DNA of 64,000 bases from Strigops habroptila (Eukaryota > Chordata > Aves > Psittaciformes > Psittacidae): positions 22,206,744 through 22,270,743 of the forward strand of contig NC_044288.2 of assembly GCF_004027225.2 (NCBI RefSeq), written 5' to 3'. The notes beneath the pieces are model-generated. The model saw only the letters and a program-made list of their open reading frames with translations. It was not told the DNA's origin and ran no database searches. Made by a program: the position numbers and the translations under genes. Every line of letters begins with the position of its first letter. The first letter of the stretch is position 1. This document shows positions 1-11,575 of this stretch, in pieces.

Positions 1-3000
1 TTAGTAACTGAGAGAGATGTTAGAATCTATCAGCAATGAACATTTTTAAATCGGCAGGCTCAGAAGCTCCAGCATAGTTGACAGAGAAGCTCTCGGGTCC
101 ACTAACATTGAATGTTAATAGCAGCAGGTCTGTAAATGCCCAACTTATAGAAATCTATTAAATGAGAAGGGAAGCAAAGGGAATCAATGAACCATCAGAG
201 GAAAGAGCAACTCTGGGTCAAAGCAAGGGAGGGCTTTTTTCCATCTCATCTATCGTTAGGAGAGTCAAGGGTAACATGGAGTCTGCTTCTCTTAACAAAC
301 TGGAGGCACCATCTTTCCCAGGCTCATTTAACCTGATGGCTCTGAGGTTCAGAGTTGTCACTCTTTCTTCTTGGTAAGAAAACTTTGACTTCTGTTTTAG
401 CTTGAAACCTTCTGCTGGAATTGAAAATCAAATGCAAAAGGATAAAGAGACATGGACTCAAGCCCTGTTCTCTGTTACTGCCCACATTCAAAGTCAGGCA
501 GTTTTTGAACCAGGACATAGTTATTTGTGCAGCTTTTCCTTAGGTATGTACTTCCCCCAGCAACTGTGCCTGAGAAGCGGCTGACTTGTGGCTGTGAAAT
601 GGCCCAAATGGGCACACAGAAGCTCAGGGAGCAGCACTCGGCAGCGCAGGAGCTCTACCTCTCCCAAACCACACAGGCATCCACACCTTTGCTGGCTTCA
701 ACTGCCAGCAGGAGATCTACTTTAAACACGCTTGACTCCCTCTTCTTTGTAACAAGTTGCAGTTAGAAGTGAAGTGAATTAAATCTGTGTATACTTTGCA
801 TCACTATGTAAGCTAATTCAAACAACTGAATGGGGCTAGAAAGCATTATCAGGTACTAGAAGCCATTACTGCTTCAGAATACTACCAAACCATGTTATAC
901 ACGCCCAGCTGTGCACAAAACCACGTCTTCAGAACTTACTGATGTTTTCAACCTGCAAAAAAGTGATGCACTAAACAAACCAGCACATAGTGGAAGTTGT
1001 AATACACTCTGTTTGATCTCCCATTTAATGTAATGAGGCTTCACTGAAAATAGAAGAGCAAAAAAAAAGATTAATCAAAATCCTATGTGAATTTATTTAT
1101 GGATCACAAAAAATGTTTCTAGAATATCCAAGACATGGTCGAGGGATAAAGTTAGATGAAGTTAGGATTTATCTCGATTACCTAACCTGGCATTAAAATC
1201 CTTTCCACTGATCAGCAAACAGAGGGATAAAAAGATTTCAGAGACATTATGTAGGTCTGGAATAATTCCCAGTACGAGTTCCTATAAGAAGAGGAATTGT
1301 GGGAGGAATACAAATATTAATCAGAAGAAAAGGTTCTAAATTGGGAAACTGCTCTGGCAATGAGACAAAAGTCTAAGTCATTAGTGTAACAACCTCTAAT
1401 CCCTACCAGAGCAGCCGGTCTCATGACAGAGATGGACGTGAAATGGCTTTCTCCATAAATATTTCAGTTTTGATTAATTCTAACATTCTATGTCTGGACG
1501 TAACAAATATGTTGTGAAACATATCATGAAAAAACAGACATTTGCCAGAACAATCCAAAACCGTGTAGAAAACTCATTTTCTACGAAATGCAGAAACACA
1601 TTTTAAAGCTGTTTTCTTCTTAACTCAATGCAGAAAATTCCCCAGTGTCCAACTCTTTAACTTCTCCCCCAAAAAGCAGCCTATCTAATTAAGTGCAGAA
1701 CCATGCTACCATTTTGACCCTGATTTTCACTGGCAACTCCCTGACAGGCACAAAAACACCTTGTTACATTTTTCCAGGGATAGCAGTTCTGATTTATTAA
1801 AAAATAAGTAAATATTTTGTAGGTCAGAGAAGGCAAGAAATGCTAGCAACAGTCCTGCGATCACAGGATTCAAATGCAGCATCAGGCTGTAAGCTCAAAG
1901 TCCTGCTGTGGTGACAAGCACTCATGTAAAGCAGATCATCCTATCCAGAGACTGAAGAACATACATATGCATACCAAAGCCCTGAGATTACTCAGAGCAC
2001 TCTCTTTTTTGCCTGTAATTACAAATCTTTTCCTTTCAGAGGCTGTGCCAGTATAAGAAGCTCCTGTGACAGCCCCACGGTTGCGACAGTACAACTGTGT
2101 CGGGGCTACGCACAGAAGTGGCTCAAAGTGGATCCTAGGTAAGAACAGCCCTAGGTTTGGGGAATGCATTTTTTTAGGCAGCCCATTCTCTGCCCCAGTT
2201 CCTGGGCAGACTCATCATGATCATGGCCTTTGGTTTTGGTGCTTAATAAAGCAGGAATTTCCTGTAGGAGTGGGATGCTGCTACCATGGACATGAGGCTC
2301 AGGCCTTTGGTTTGCTCTGGGAGAGGATGGTACTTCCTCCATCAGCAACAGCAATTCCCACCAGAACTACCATGATTCTTACAGTAAGTTTCACTTGGAG
2401 CTAATGAACAGTTCCCAACTTAAAAAAATACATAAATATATCCCCAAAGTACTAATGGATTCTACTGTGCTGCAGCTCAGCATGCTTTACAATAAAAGAT
2501 GCAAAAGTTGCCATCAGATTTACCCTCATTTAAAGGATTCCACTTCTGATGTTACTATTATTTCTGATGTAATACTGAAGTGTATTTTAAAGACAGCTGC
2601 ATTAGATTCCAATTCTGCTTTGAAGTAGTGCTACCAATCTCATTAAATCATCATTCTCTGAGTTTGCATGCTGCAGATGAGCAGTATCGCTTTCCAGAGC
2701 ACTCTGAGTCCTTCTGAGGTCTGTGGAGCCAAATTCATGGCTGCCAAAGCATACAGAAAATACCTGCAACCATTTCAGAGCCAGGTGGAAACACCCTGGG
2801 GACAGCCAGCAGAGTAACACACAACAGAAACAAGTATTTTCCTAAAGCACAGAATGAATGATGAAAACACATCCAAACAAAATGGAAAATGAAAACAGGA
2901 TTGAAAGTGGAAAATTTGGGACCACTATACACAGCTTTATACTACACTATACTTACCTACAGTGGTAGCTACGTTCATAACTCAGTTCTTCCCCATACTG

Positions 3001-3769
3001 AAGAGCTGGAGATGTTCTCCGGCCTTACTCTCCACAGCCCTGCGTAGCTGCTCCTCTGAGACAACCCATCCAAACTGTCCATGTTTGGGTCGTTACTGAG
3101 CATTCAGGTTCCCATCTGCAACCTCAGTAACAACTCAGTAAAGCCAGGGAGTTTGGACAGAACTGGGCTGAATGTGGTTGTTAGCAATTTAAGTCTTCAA
3201 AAACCACTAGAGCATTGCTCTAGTAAAGCCTAGAGTTAGCAAGTGAATTCTAGGATGCACATTTCAAGCCGAGGCAGGAGTGTAACCAGCCTGGGAACAG
3301 CTGTATTGCTGGTGGCTTCTAGGGTTTTTGTCATTCAGTCACCTCTGAGGTGCTGAAGATCACGAGCTACAAACGCTCCTCCTTATTTCCATGTTGTGGG
3401 CATTACTTATGCAAACAGCTACTGTTTTACGGCTATCACCAGTCTCCCTCATTCTCTCTCCTTCCCCCAGAGTCTATGTTGGAATAAACCACACTTTCCG
3501 CTCCCAATATCCCAGTTGTGCTTCTCTCTTCATGGTGGCTCAGTGACTGCAAGAAGAGCACCCCACTGGTGGAGTGCACACCAGTTTCTCACTCATGGTC
3601 TCCGTTCTGGCCTAGAAATTATCTGTATTGTCCTACTTAGCTGCCTTGGAGTCCTTCCACTGTACTTCTGCCTGGCTCTTGACAGCTGAACGAGCCTTCG
3701 TAATATTGTTTGGCAGGACACTGACTTCCCATCAGCCTTCCAGAAATTCTTTATTCCTTTATGCTTTTG
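1..3769. other. Intergenic, no gene recognised
   Basis: AT-rich sequence with only short open frames that lack protein-like composition or splice support. A pair of small hairpin-forming inverted repeats occurs at 2041-2107. I cannot assign any repeat family to most of it. Confidence 0.5.
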
Positions 3770-5450
3770 ACCTAGACAATAGCCTCTGGCTATAAGTTCT
3801 ACAATTTAATAAGAAGTTCCATGAGAATGTATGACTTTCTGGTTTAGACCTCATGCTTCATAATTTCATGGGGTATCTTAACCTTTCCTGTTCTTAAAAA
3901 TAATAGCCATCCCCTCTTCATTGTCTCCTAGCTAGCTAGGAGATCTCAAGACCTCTGTCCCATGCCTATCTTTTCTGTCCTGATACGAAAACCATTCTGT
4001 TCTCATCCACTTCCTCTGGGTGGAATTCAGATTAAAAAGCTTTGATTTAGTGTTGGAGTTTAGATATCTACCTCACAGATTGACACCTACAGGCAGAAAC
4101 CTAAATTTAGATGTCTGAGCCAAAAAACTCCCACCCATTCTTTTTAGTTCTATTTTATTCTTTCTGAAGACAGGATGAACAGAACTGCATGTATTAATCA
4201 ATACGTGGGTTTGCCAAACATTTATACAGTGACATAATCACATAATCATGTTTTTCCTTTTTTCCCTTTCCTCAAAATTTCTCTCATTCGGTTTGAATTT
4301 CGTATTGCTATGGTCACTGCATCAGTGTTTTCACAGAGTTATCCTACAGCAACTCTATTTCTGAGTGATAATACTGTAATATTCAAGCTGTAACTGAGTA
4401 AGTATAAGATATAATTGAATATGTATATTTGCAGACAAGCTAATTTGCATTTATTAGCATTGACTTTCACATGCCATTTCTGACACAGTCCCTCACTGCC
4501 ACAAGAACCATCTGCCTCTCTTCTCAGGGTCAGATTTGATACTCTCAGTTAATTTGGTGTCATCCACAAACCTTGTCACTGCAATATTTACCCCCCTTTC
4601 CACATCATTTATAAGGATATCAAATAGCACAGGTCTTAAGCCGAACAGTTGCATGACTAAGCTGTAGAGCTCCTTTCACTGGGAAAACTGATCTTTTTTC
4701 CTTTTTCTCCCGCTTTTTGTCCCATTTTGTCTCCATCTTATTTACTTACACAGGGACATCTTATTATCTCAGCTTAACTACTTTAAGAGTCTTTGCAGAA
4801 AGACTTACTGACATTTGTTTGGAAGTCCGAACACACTTTATGAACTAGATCAGCCTTACCTACAAGCTTGTTGACACCTTCAAAGAATTCAAATAGATTT
4901 ATGAGACATGGTCTCCTTCTGCAAGAATTGTAATAACTTTTTCCAAATAAATCACATTTATGAAATTGTCTACTGGTTCTCTGCTTTATTATTGTAGTTT
5001 TTGCCCACTTATTCAGTTTGGAAGTGAGATTTACTGATCTGTGGGTTTACACATTTGTCCTGGAGTCCTTTTTCTCAAGGCTGAAGACACATTTGCCACT
5101 TTCTATCCCTCTTGCAGTGTGGTCAACTTAAATGACACTTTTCATGCTACATTTAGCTTTCTCTTAATCTAGTGTTTGAAGTCTTTCAGAACTCTTGATT
5201 GAGTATCGTCTTATCTTGCTGCTTTCTTACTATTCATTTTATTGATTTGTTCCAAAATGTCCTCTGCTGAAACTTCATTTAGGGACAATTCCTCATACTC
5301 TCCACTGCTTCACCACTAATGTAGCCCTTCCCAGCCTTCCTCTATAATTTGTTCCCTATTATTACCATTTCCCACCCTTCTGCCAAGTTTCTGAGGCATT
5401 TATTATGTCAATAACTTCCTTTAAAATCAGACAGTCTAGTTCACCTCTTT
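3770..5450 (-). mobile_element. Ancient CR1/L3-type LINE, antisense, 3' half
   Basis: The plus strand reads as the reverse complement of a CR1 of the kind seen in turtles and crocodilians. Recognisable steps in order: the TTCATGGGGTATC region, GACAGGATGAACAGAACTGCA, GCATTTATTAGCATTGACTTTCA, TTTGGTGTCATCCACAAAC, CAAGCTTGTTGACACCTTCA and TTGATTTGTTCCAAAATGTCC. It is heavily mutated and non-coding. The element's 3' end is at the left. The right boundary is vague and may reach about 5700. Confidence 0.8.
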
Positions 5451-6179
5451 TAGGCTTCAGAGTTGCAGCATTTGTATAGATATATTTCTACAGTTTTTAT
5501 TGATCTCGTTGCCCATTTTTCACAGGGCCTGCTTAGCTGGGACTTTCATTGCCGAGACCATTCTTTGCTATTTCCTTCCTCAATGTTATTGATTTCAGTT
5601 CCTTCCATTTTTCTAAATTACAAGAATTTTCTTATTTCTCTTGAACCATGTGCTGTTGCTTATTTGGTGAGTTTGGAGAGTGAACTATAAAAATACCTCA
5701 TCGCTTTTGAATGTTAAAACCTAGTTTGCAATCTAGTCTCACATTGATTTATAAAGCTTATCTCTCTTGCAAAAACTAGTTCACTAAGAATCTGCTAGTC
5801 TGGTACTGTGACAATTTATAGCACTGTGATGCCACTCTCAAAATGCCTTTCCTACTCATTCCTCTGTGGTCAGTACCCACATCATTCACACCACCAGCTC
5901 CCTCTAGCACCAGGAGTGGACACAAAAGCCCAGCAAAGGTCTCAACAGCACTGCAGAAAATGAGATTTCCTCCCATGTTTAATAATACATTTCATTAACA
6001 CCTCCCAGTATGAGACTTTTGTGATTGCTCATTCATGTTTAATTTTTTATTTTCTCTAATTCCCATATCTTTTTCCTGGCATGCTCCAGGCAGTCAGTTA
6101 TACCTATTTTTATATTTTGGTATTTGCTGCCTCTTTCATAAATGTGACACACAGCACTTGGTTCTTTCTATTTTATGCT
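5451..6179. other. Intergenic, unassigned
   Basis: AT-rich sequence between two ancient antisense CR1 pieces; the first 250 bases may still belong to the left-hand element. No gene seen. Confidence 0.4.
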
Positions 6180-7210
6180 GTTGATTCCTGGATCATTTTC
6201 TCCAGTTTCTCAAGATCATCACAATTCTGATCCTGACCTTCCAAGTGCATCTTGGTTTATCTACATATTTTATGTGTGAGTTCTTTGTTAAATCATATAG
6301 GTCATTAACCAAAAAACTGAATAGAACTGGGCCCAGGACATACACCAGCAGGACTCCAGTCAAAATAACCTCCTAGTCTGACCATGCACCATTGCCACGC
6401 ACATTACAGCGATATCATGTACCTTCTAAATGATGAACGTCAAGCTATGAACTGCACAGGGCCTGCCACGACAAGAAATTTGCCTGTGGTCTCCCTCACT
6501 GCTTTCTGGATCCAGACTAGAGTCCACAGGGAGGAGGGCTGCCCGCTTGATGGGCTATTTTGAGAACACTGTGGGCCATCTTTGCTGAGAGCACACTTGG
6601 TGCCTCTGATCATGGCAGTATATGATCCTGTCTGCACATATGCAATAAATCTCATTGCCCCAGGAAGCACTGGCTTTTCTATGCTTACACAATGCAGTTA
6701 TGCATTAGAGGAAGGGCTGCAACAGATGGTCTCTCCCTTATACAGAAACAAGGTAAGTATCTCACCCAGCCAGAAATACTGGGCACACTGATCTAGACCA
6801 TATTTCTTTAGTCTGCTTCTGAGAGAATCATGTGGAACAGTTTCAAAAGCTTTCCTAAAGCAAAATATGTCCCATCTGCTGCCTCCTCTTCATCTACTAG
6901 ACATTATTTTCTCAAAGAAGGAAATTAGAGTAAGACTGCATGATTAATTCTTGGTAAATCTATGTATTTTTTTTTTTTCTTCTTTTTTCCTTTTTATCTT
7001 CTATTTGCTATAAATTGATCATGGTGGGGGGGTTCAGACTTATGGCTGGAAGAGTGGCTTCTAATTCCCCAATTTGTGTTTTTCAAAAAAGTAAATTGTG
7101 TTTGCCTTTCTATAATACTTAGTGATCTCACCTGCCTTCTGAGAGTTTCCAGAATAGTCACTAATGCTTCAGTAATTGCTTCAGCTACTGTCTTCATTGC
7201 ACACATGGCT
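6180..7210 (-). mobile_element. Ancient CR1 LINE, antisense, interrupted
   Basis: Left part (6180-6400) contains TCTCCAGTTTCTCAAGATCA and AACTGAATAGAACTGGGCCC. Right part (about 6780-7210) contains GATCTAGACCATATTTCTTT, TCAAAAGCTTTCCTAAAGC and TCAGTAATTGCTTCAGCTA, all successive stations of an antisense CR1. About 380 bases between them (6400-6780) do not fit the element and look like an insertion or an unrelated stretch. A 12-T run sits at 6967-6978. Confidence 0.75.
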
Positions 7211-8819
7211 CTCACAGCACATACCCAGAGCAGGCTGAGGCCAGAGCTTCTAATCTGAAGGAACAAAGAGCGAACAAATATAAGGCACATAAACAGTGTA
7301 AAAGGACACAAGGGACCAGACCAAGCTCAGACTGCTTGCTCTCCTGTCACCTCCGAGGAGACTCAGTCTCCTCTCACAGTGGATAGTTCAGCATAGCACA
7401 GCATACCATTAACATGGCGAGAAGCTGCCTTACAGCTGAGGAAAAGCAAGCTGACAACTCCAGGAAGGCCATATCTGAAAATACATTTTCAGTTGAGAAC
7501 TTTTGGTCTACTGTGCTGATGGGAATTTAAATACCAGGAGCACACCGGCAGCCACACAAGTGATGACAGATTTGCTGACTTAAAGGCAGAATATGAAGGG
7601 GTCTTTCATAAGACACCTAGGTGGGTGCTCGAAAGTGCAGGGGAGGAGCATGAGGTCCTACTGCATGTCACAGATTTTAAAGGGAAATGCAAGTGAAGAA
7701 TCCTGGAAGGCAAAGTCAGACTGCTGGTTAAAAGATTTAGCCCCAGGGTACTGTTGACAGTTTCTCTGAAATCCTTCCAGTTATACACACAACTCTAATT
7801 AGGCAGAGGGGAAGAAGATGCTATCTGGAGGTGATGGTCTCCATCACAAGTCAAAAGTGAAATCAGACTTTTCACAAGGAAAACATATATGATGTGTTTA
7901 ATTAAGTGGTAGCTGGGGGAAATCTGTCATGAGCTAAGGCAAACAGATTGCTAAGGGTTGGTAAAACAAAAACACTCTGTGTATCCAGCAAGTTCAGAGA
8001 AAAAGCTTAGAACAGCGATAGGAACATTTCAGGGGTGAAAACTTATTATATCAAAATGACATTGGACTAACAAGCTAAACAAAGATGCCCCTCAAATTAA
8101 GAGCTATAAATGCATGTATATAAAACTGGGGGTTTTTAATTAGAAAAAAGCTAGATGAAGTAAACCACAGGTAATAAAATCAGACCTTGCCATAGCAGAA
8201 AATAGTAAATCCCAGCGACAAACCCAACAGAACCAACAGTATACCATAATATGTGGCCACAAACTACAGAAAAGAGAGTATAAGTTATAGAAGTGAATGA
8301 TTTTTTTTTTATATCAAAGAAAATGTTCTAAGGAAGCTAGTCAGACTCACATTCTTACTGGAAAAGACAACACACTGAACCTGTCTGGCAGCAAGAATGT
8401 AAATATATGAGGAGAGTTATCCCATCAGTCACCAGAGAAAGAAGACTGAGTGCTTCATGTTGAGAGGTGAAATACTAAACATGGGGACCTCTATTATTCA
8501 TAAATAAATCGATATAATGGCACAAAGGAAAAAAAAGGTTAGGAACCAATTTATAGAAGCTAGTGTGGCTACTTTTCAGAAGTATTAGATCCTGAACATC
8601 AAAGAAGCGAGAGACTGCTCCCTACTTAATATTATACAACGTACAAGAGGAGTGAGTTCAAGAAGAGGCAGCCAGTGAACCAACGGAGAATATGGGCTCC
8701 TCTTACAGAACAGAAAACTCTATCTCGCAGTGCAATGGTTATGACTTCAGAGCTCTTAATGGGCAAGGAGCTCACCACATATGCTCAAGGTAAAAGTGTG
8801 ATAAAACAGGGGAAGTGAT
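7211..8819. other. Intergenic, mostly unassigned
   Basis: No gene seen. Parts of 8100-8800 look like the degraded upstream continuation of the sense CR1 that follows, but I could not anchor them. Confidence 0.4.
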
Positions 8820-9250
8820 TAGAAATAAGGAGTCCGCTCAACCTCTAGGTACAGCATCACTGAAACCACTACTATATCTGATTCTGATGTTCACATTTCA
8901 AGCTGTTGAAAGATTAGACTGGGGGCAGAAAAGAGCCATAAAATAGTATATGAGGAGAGAAGAACATGTAACTGGGAAACTTAAACAGCTCAATTGTGGG
9001 GCGATTCCATAAATGCGTTCACAAGGGGAAAATATCAACCAGCACTTTTTAATCTAGCAGAGACAGAAGAAAAACTAAGGGCTGAAAAATGAAAGTGATT
9101 CAAACCAGAAATGAAACACACATTTTTTAACAGCAGTGATGATTAAATTTGAGAACAAACTACCACCTGAAGTGATGGATTTTGCAACTCTTGACATCTG
9201 GAACATATGTTTCTGTGAAAAGTTCAAGTTTTCATAAATAAGAATTTTCC
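8820..9250 (+). mobile_element. Ancient CR1 LINE, sense, 3' region
   Basis: Ordered matches to the CR1 3' region: TTCTGATGTTCACATTTCAAG, GGCAGAAAAGAGCCATAAAA, TTTTTAATCTAGCAGAGA, AACCAGAAATGAAA, then TTTTTAACAGCAGTGATGAT. Highly diverged and probably extends further left. Confidence 0.7.
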
Positions 9251-9871
9251 CTCTCCCTGAAAAACAATTTTGTCAGAAAACTCTTAGCCACTATTTGGGT
9301 TTCTTGTCTACTTTAAAAGGATAGAAGATGAGCCACAGAGAAATAAGCTTTGTACATTGAGAGTTAGTCAAAAAGATAATTAAAAGTATAACGGAATTCC
9401 TAGATAAGGAATATGATATGGTGGGAGCTAATTATCACAGTGTCTGTAATGAAAGTTGTGCATCGCTAATGTTTCAGAATCATTTGAACGTATCTTTATA
9501 ATAATGATCAAAAGGGAACTGCTTGACATAATCTACTTGAACATTCAAAAGCCTTCTGACAGGCTTTTTCAGGCAGGGCCTATTCCTGAAGAATCCTGCA
9601 TGGACAGATATTATGGATGCTACAGGAAGGCAAAGCACAGACCAACATGCAACGAGTCCACTAACAGCCAGAAAGCTGCCAATATCACAAACAGGTATTT
9701 ACTACAAGCTTAGGCTTTTCTATGGAGGTGCAAAGTGGCATTATTCCAAGTATAATTTTTGTAATTGCAATCAAGGCACCAAGAACTGTTGCATAAGTGC
9801 TTTTAATACACTACCGGAATGAAATATGACAAGTAAGGCACTGACAACTTGTAGAGCATCATTAAACATAC

Positions 9872-10018
9872 CACAATCATTAATAAATATGCCAAGGAAA
9901 GCCAGTACATCTGCACGTAATTCGAGCGGAGGACTTGGGCTCCACATTATTATCTTCTTTGAGTAAAACACTTGAGAAGGCTCCAGTTTATCCTGAGTCA
10001 ATAGAATACGAAGCATCG
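9872..10018 (-). CDS. Exon-like coding segment of unknown gene
   Basis: On the minus strand a polypyrimidine run of nine T ends in CTCCTCAG, followed by 147 open nucleotides (phase 1 at both ends) and a GTATGT donor. The encoded residues look like a helical soluble protein: MLRILLTQDKLEPSQVFYSKK, then ELRADVLAFLGIFINDCG. I do not recognise the family and found no partner exons nearby. The open frame continues past the donor to 9771, so it might instead be a chance or decayed open frame. No CR1 match was found on either strand. Confidence 0.3.
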
Positions 10019-10734
10019 CTGAGGAGAAAAAAAAACATCCTCTCGGGATTTTTCATCGGACTGAGAATTGTGGCACTCTTCCGTAAATGTCAGGCTTATC
10101 AGTGTTGTGAGTAAGCATCAGTTAGCTCTCAAACAAGCTGACTCCCTGCATTTTTCTCAGAACTGTATGTAATATTCTCCTGGCAAGGAACAGCTCTTTT
10201 AGGAGACTGCAACACCAATTTGTAAAAGAAGCTTGCCTCAGCTCTGACTCAAAAACTGAAAGAGATCAGGAATAGATTAGATGGCTGTAGGAAGATCTGC
10301 TTTTTGACTACAAACCCTGGCTTATTTGGAGTTACAGTGATAGAGGAAATACACATTTCTCCTTTTCAGATCAGAACAGATGCACTAATTGTAAGAAAAC
10401 TTTCTTCTTCCTACTTGTTTACCTACTTCAAATTACATTAGTAGCTTCAAGTATATTTTTGACTTGCGACTGGTTAATGACATCAATATTTGCAATACAT
10501 TTTCATCCCTTTCTAAAGATCCTTTCTTTATTTCCACCATCCAGCTTTTCTTTTTATATTCCTAGCTGAGCCCCAGCAGCACCGTGGTGAGATCTTCATT
10601 AGCATTCAAATAAAAATTCATTGTTTGCTTGTAGAGTGAGGAGATGAGTTCAACGTTCACTATTCAGTGTTCACCGCTACCATCAAAAGTGTTTACATTC
10701 ATACCCATGTTTCATTTGCTTTTGACAGCACATA

Positions 10735-11060
10735 ACTAAGCACATGAACTGCACTGGGTCAGATCAAAGGTTCCTTTACTGCAGCATCTGGTTTTCAATA
10801 CAGATGCCTGGGGAAGGAGTTTAAGAATATACCAGGTATGCAGTGGTTCCTTCCTGGAATATTATTCTGTTTTCTAACAATATGTGTCTTGGGACTTTTT
10901 GAGTCACGATCATTGGTTTTACTATTTAACAGGTTATGCTTTAACTTCTCTCCATTAACTTCTCCTGTTACCCCAGAGCACAAGTAAACTTTGAGCATCC
11001 GTAATATCCTATGGCAACGGATTTTACAGTTCAATTACAAGTTTTGTAAAGAACCATCAA
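10735..11060 (-). mobile_element. Ancient CR1/L3-type LINE 3' end, antisense
   Basis: Contains ACTGCACTGGGTCAGATCAAAGG at the left, which marks the 3' end of archosaur/turtle CR1 copies, then CCTATGGCAACGGATTTTACAG and AGTTTTGTAAAGAACCATC at the right, as expected for an antisense copy. Confidence 0.75.
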
Positions 11061-11340
11061 CCAAATTAAATTGATTTCTAGTTGTTGCTTTCGAAGAGAC
11101 ACTAAAGGGGCTTCTCAATTCAGAGAGAAGGCAGTGAGGGGGATATGAGTGAGACTTATAAAATCATGGCCACAGCAACAATAGGTGGACAATGCAGGCT
11201 GAAGGACCACTGGGCTCACCCACTGGAGTCTTTCTTACGTTGTTATGACTAGGTCATCCTAGTTGCATCTTCAAGACTGTTTCAAGAGCTCCATCATATT
11301 TGTGAAATGTGGTTTCTCACTAGAAAAACTCTCTGATATA

Positions 11341-11575
11341 GAATCATAGAATCATTTAGGTTGGAAAAGACCTCTAAGATCATCGAGTCCAACCATTAAC
11401 CCAGCACTGCCAAGCCCACCACTAACCCATGTCACTAAGGGCCTCATCTACACATTTTGTAAATACCTCCAGGGATGGTGACTTCACCACTTCCCTGGGC
11501 ACCCTGTTCCAATGCTTGACAACCCTTTTAGTGAAGACATTTTCCTAGAATCCAGTCTAAAACGTTGGGGTTTAT
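11341..11575 (-). mobile_element. CR1 LINE 3' end, antisense (younger)
   Basis: Begins GAATCATAGAATCATTTAGG, the reverse complement of the CR1 tail, then GGTTGGAAAAGACCTCTAAG and the CTTCACCACTTCCCTGGGCA block. A typical truncated avian CR1. Confidence 0.9.
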
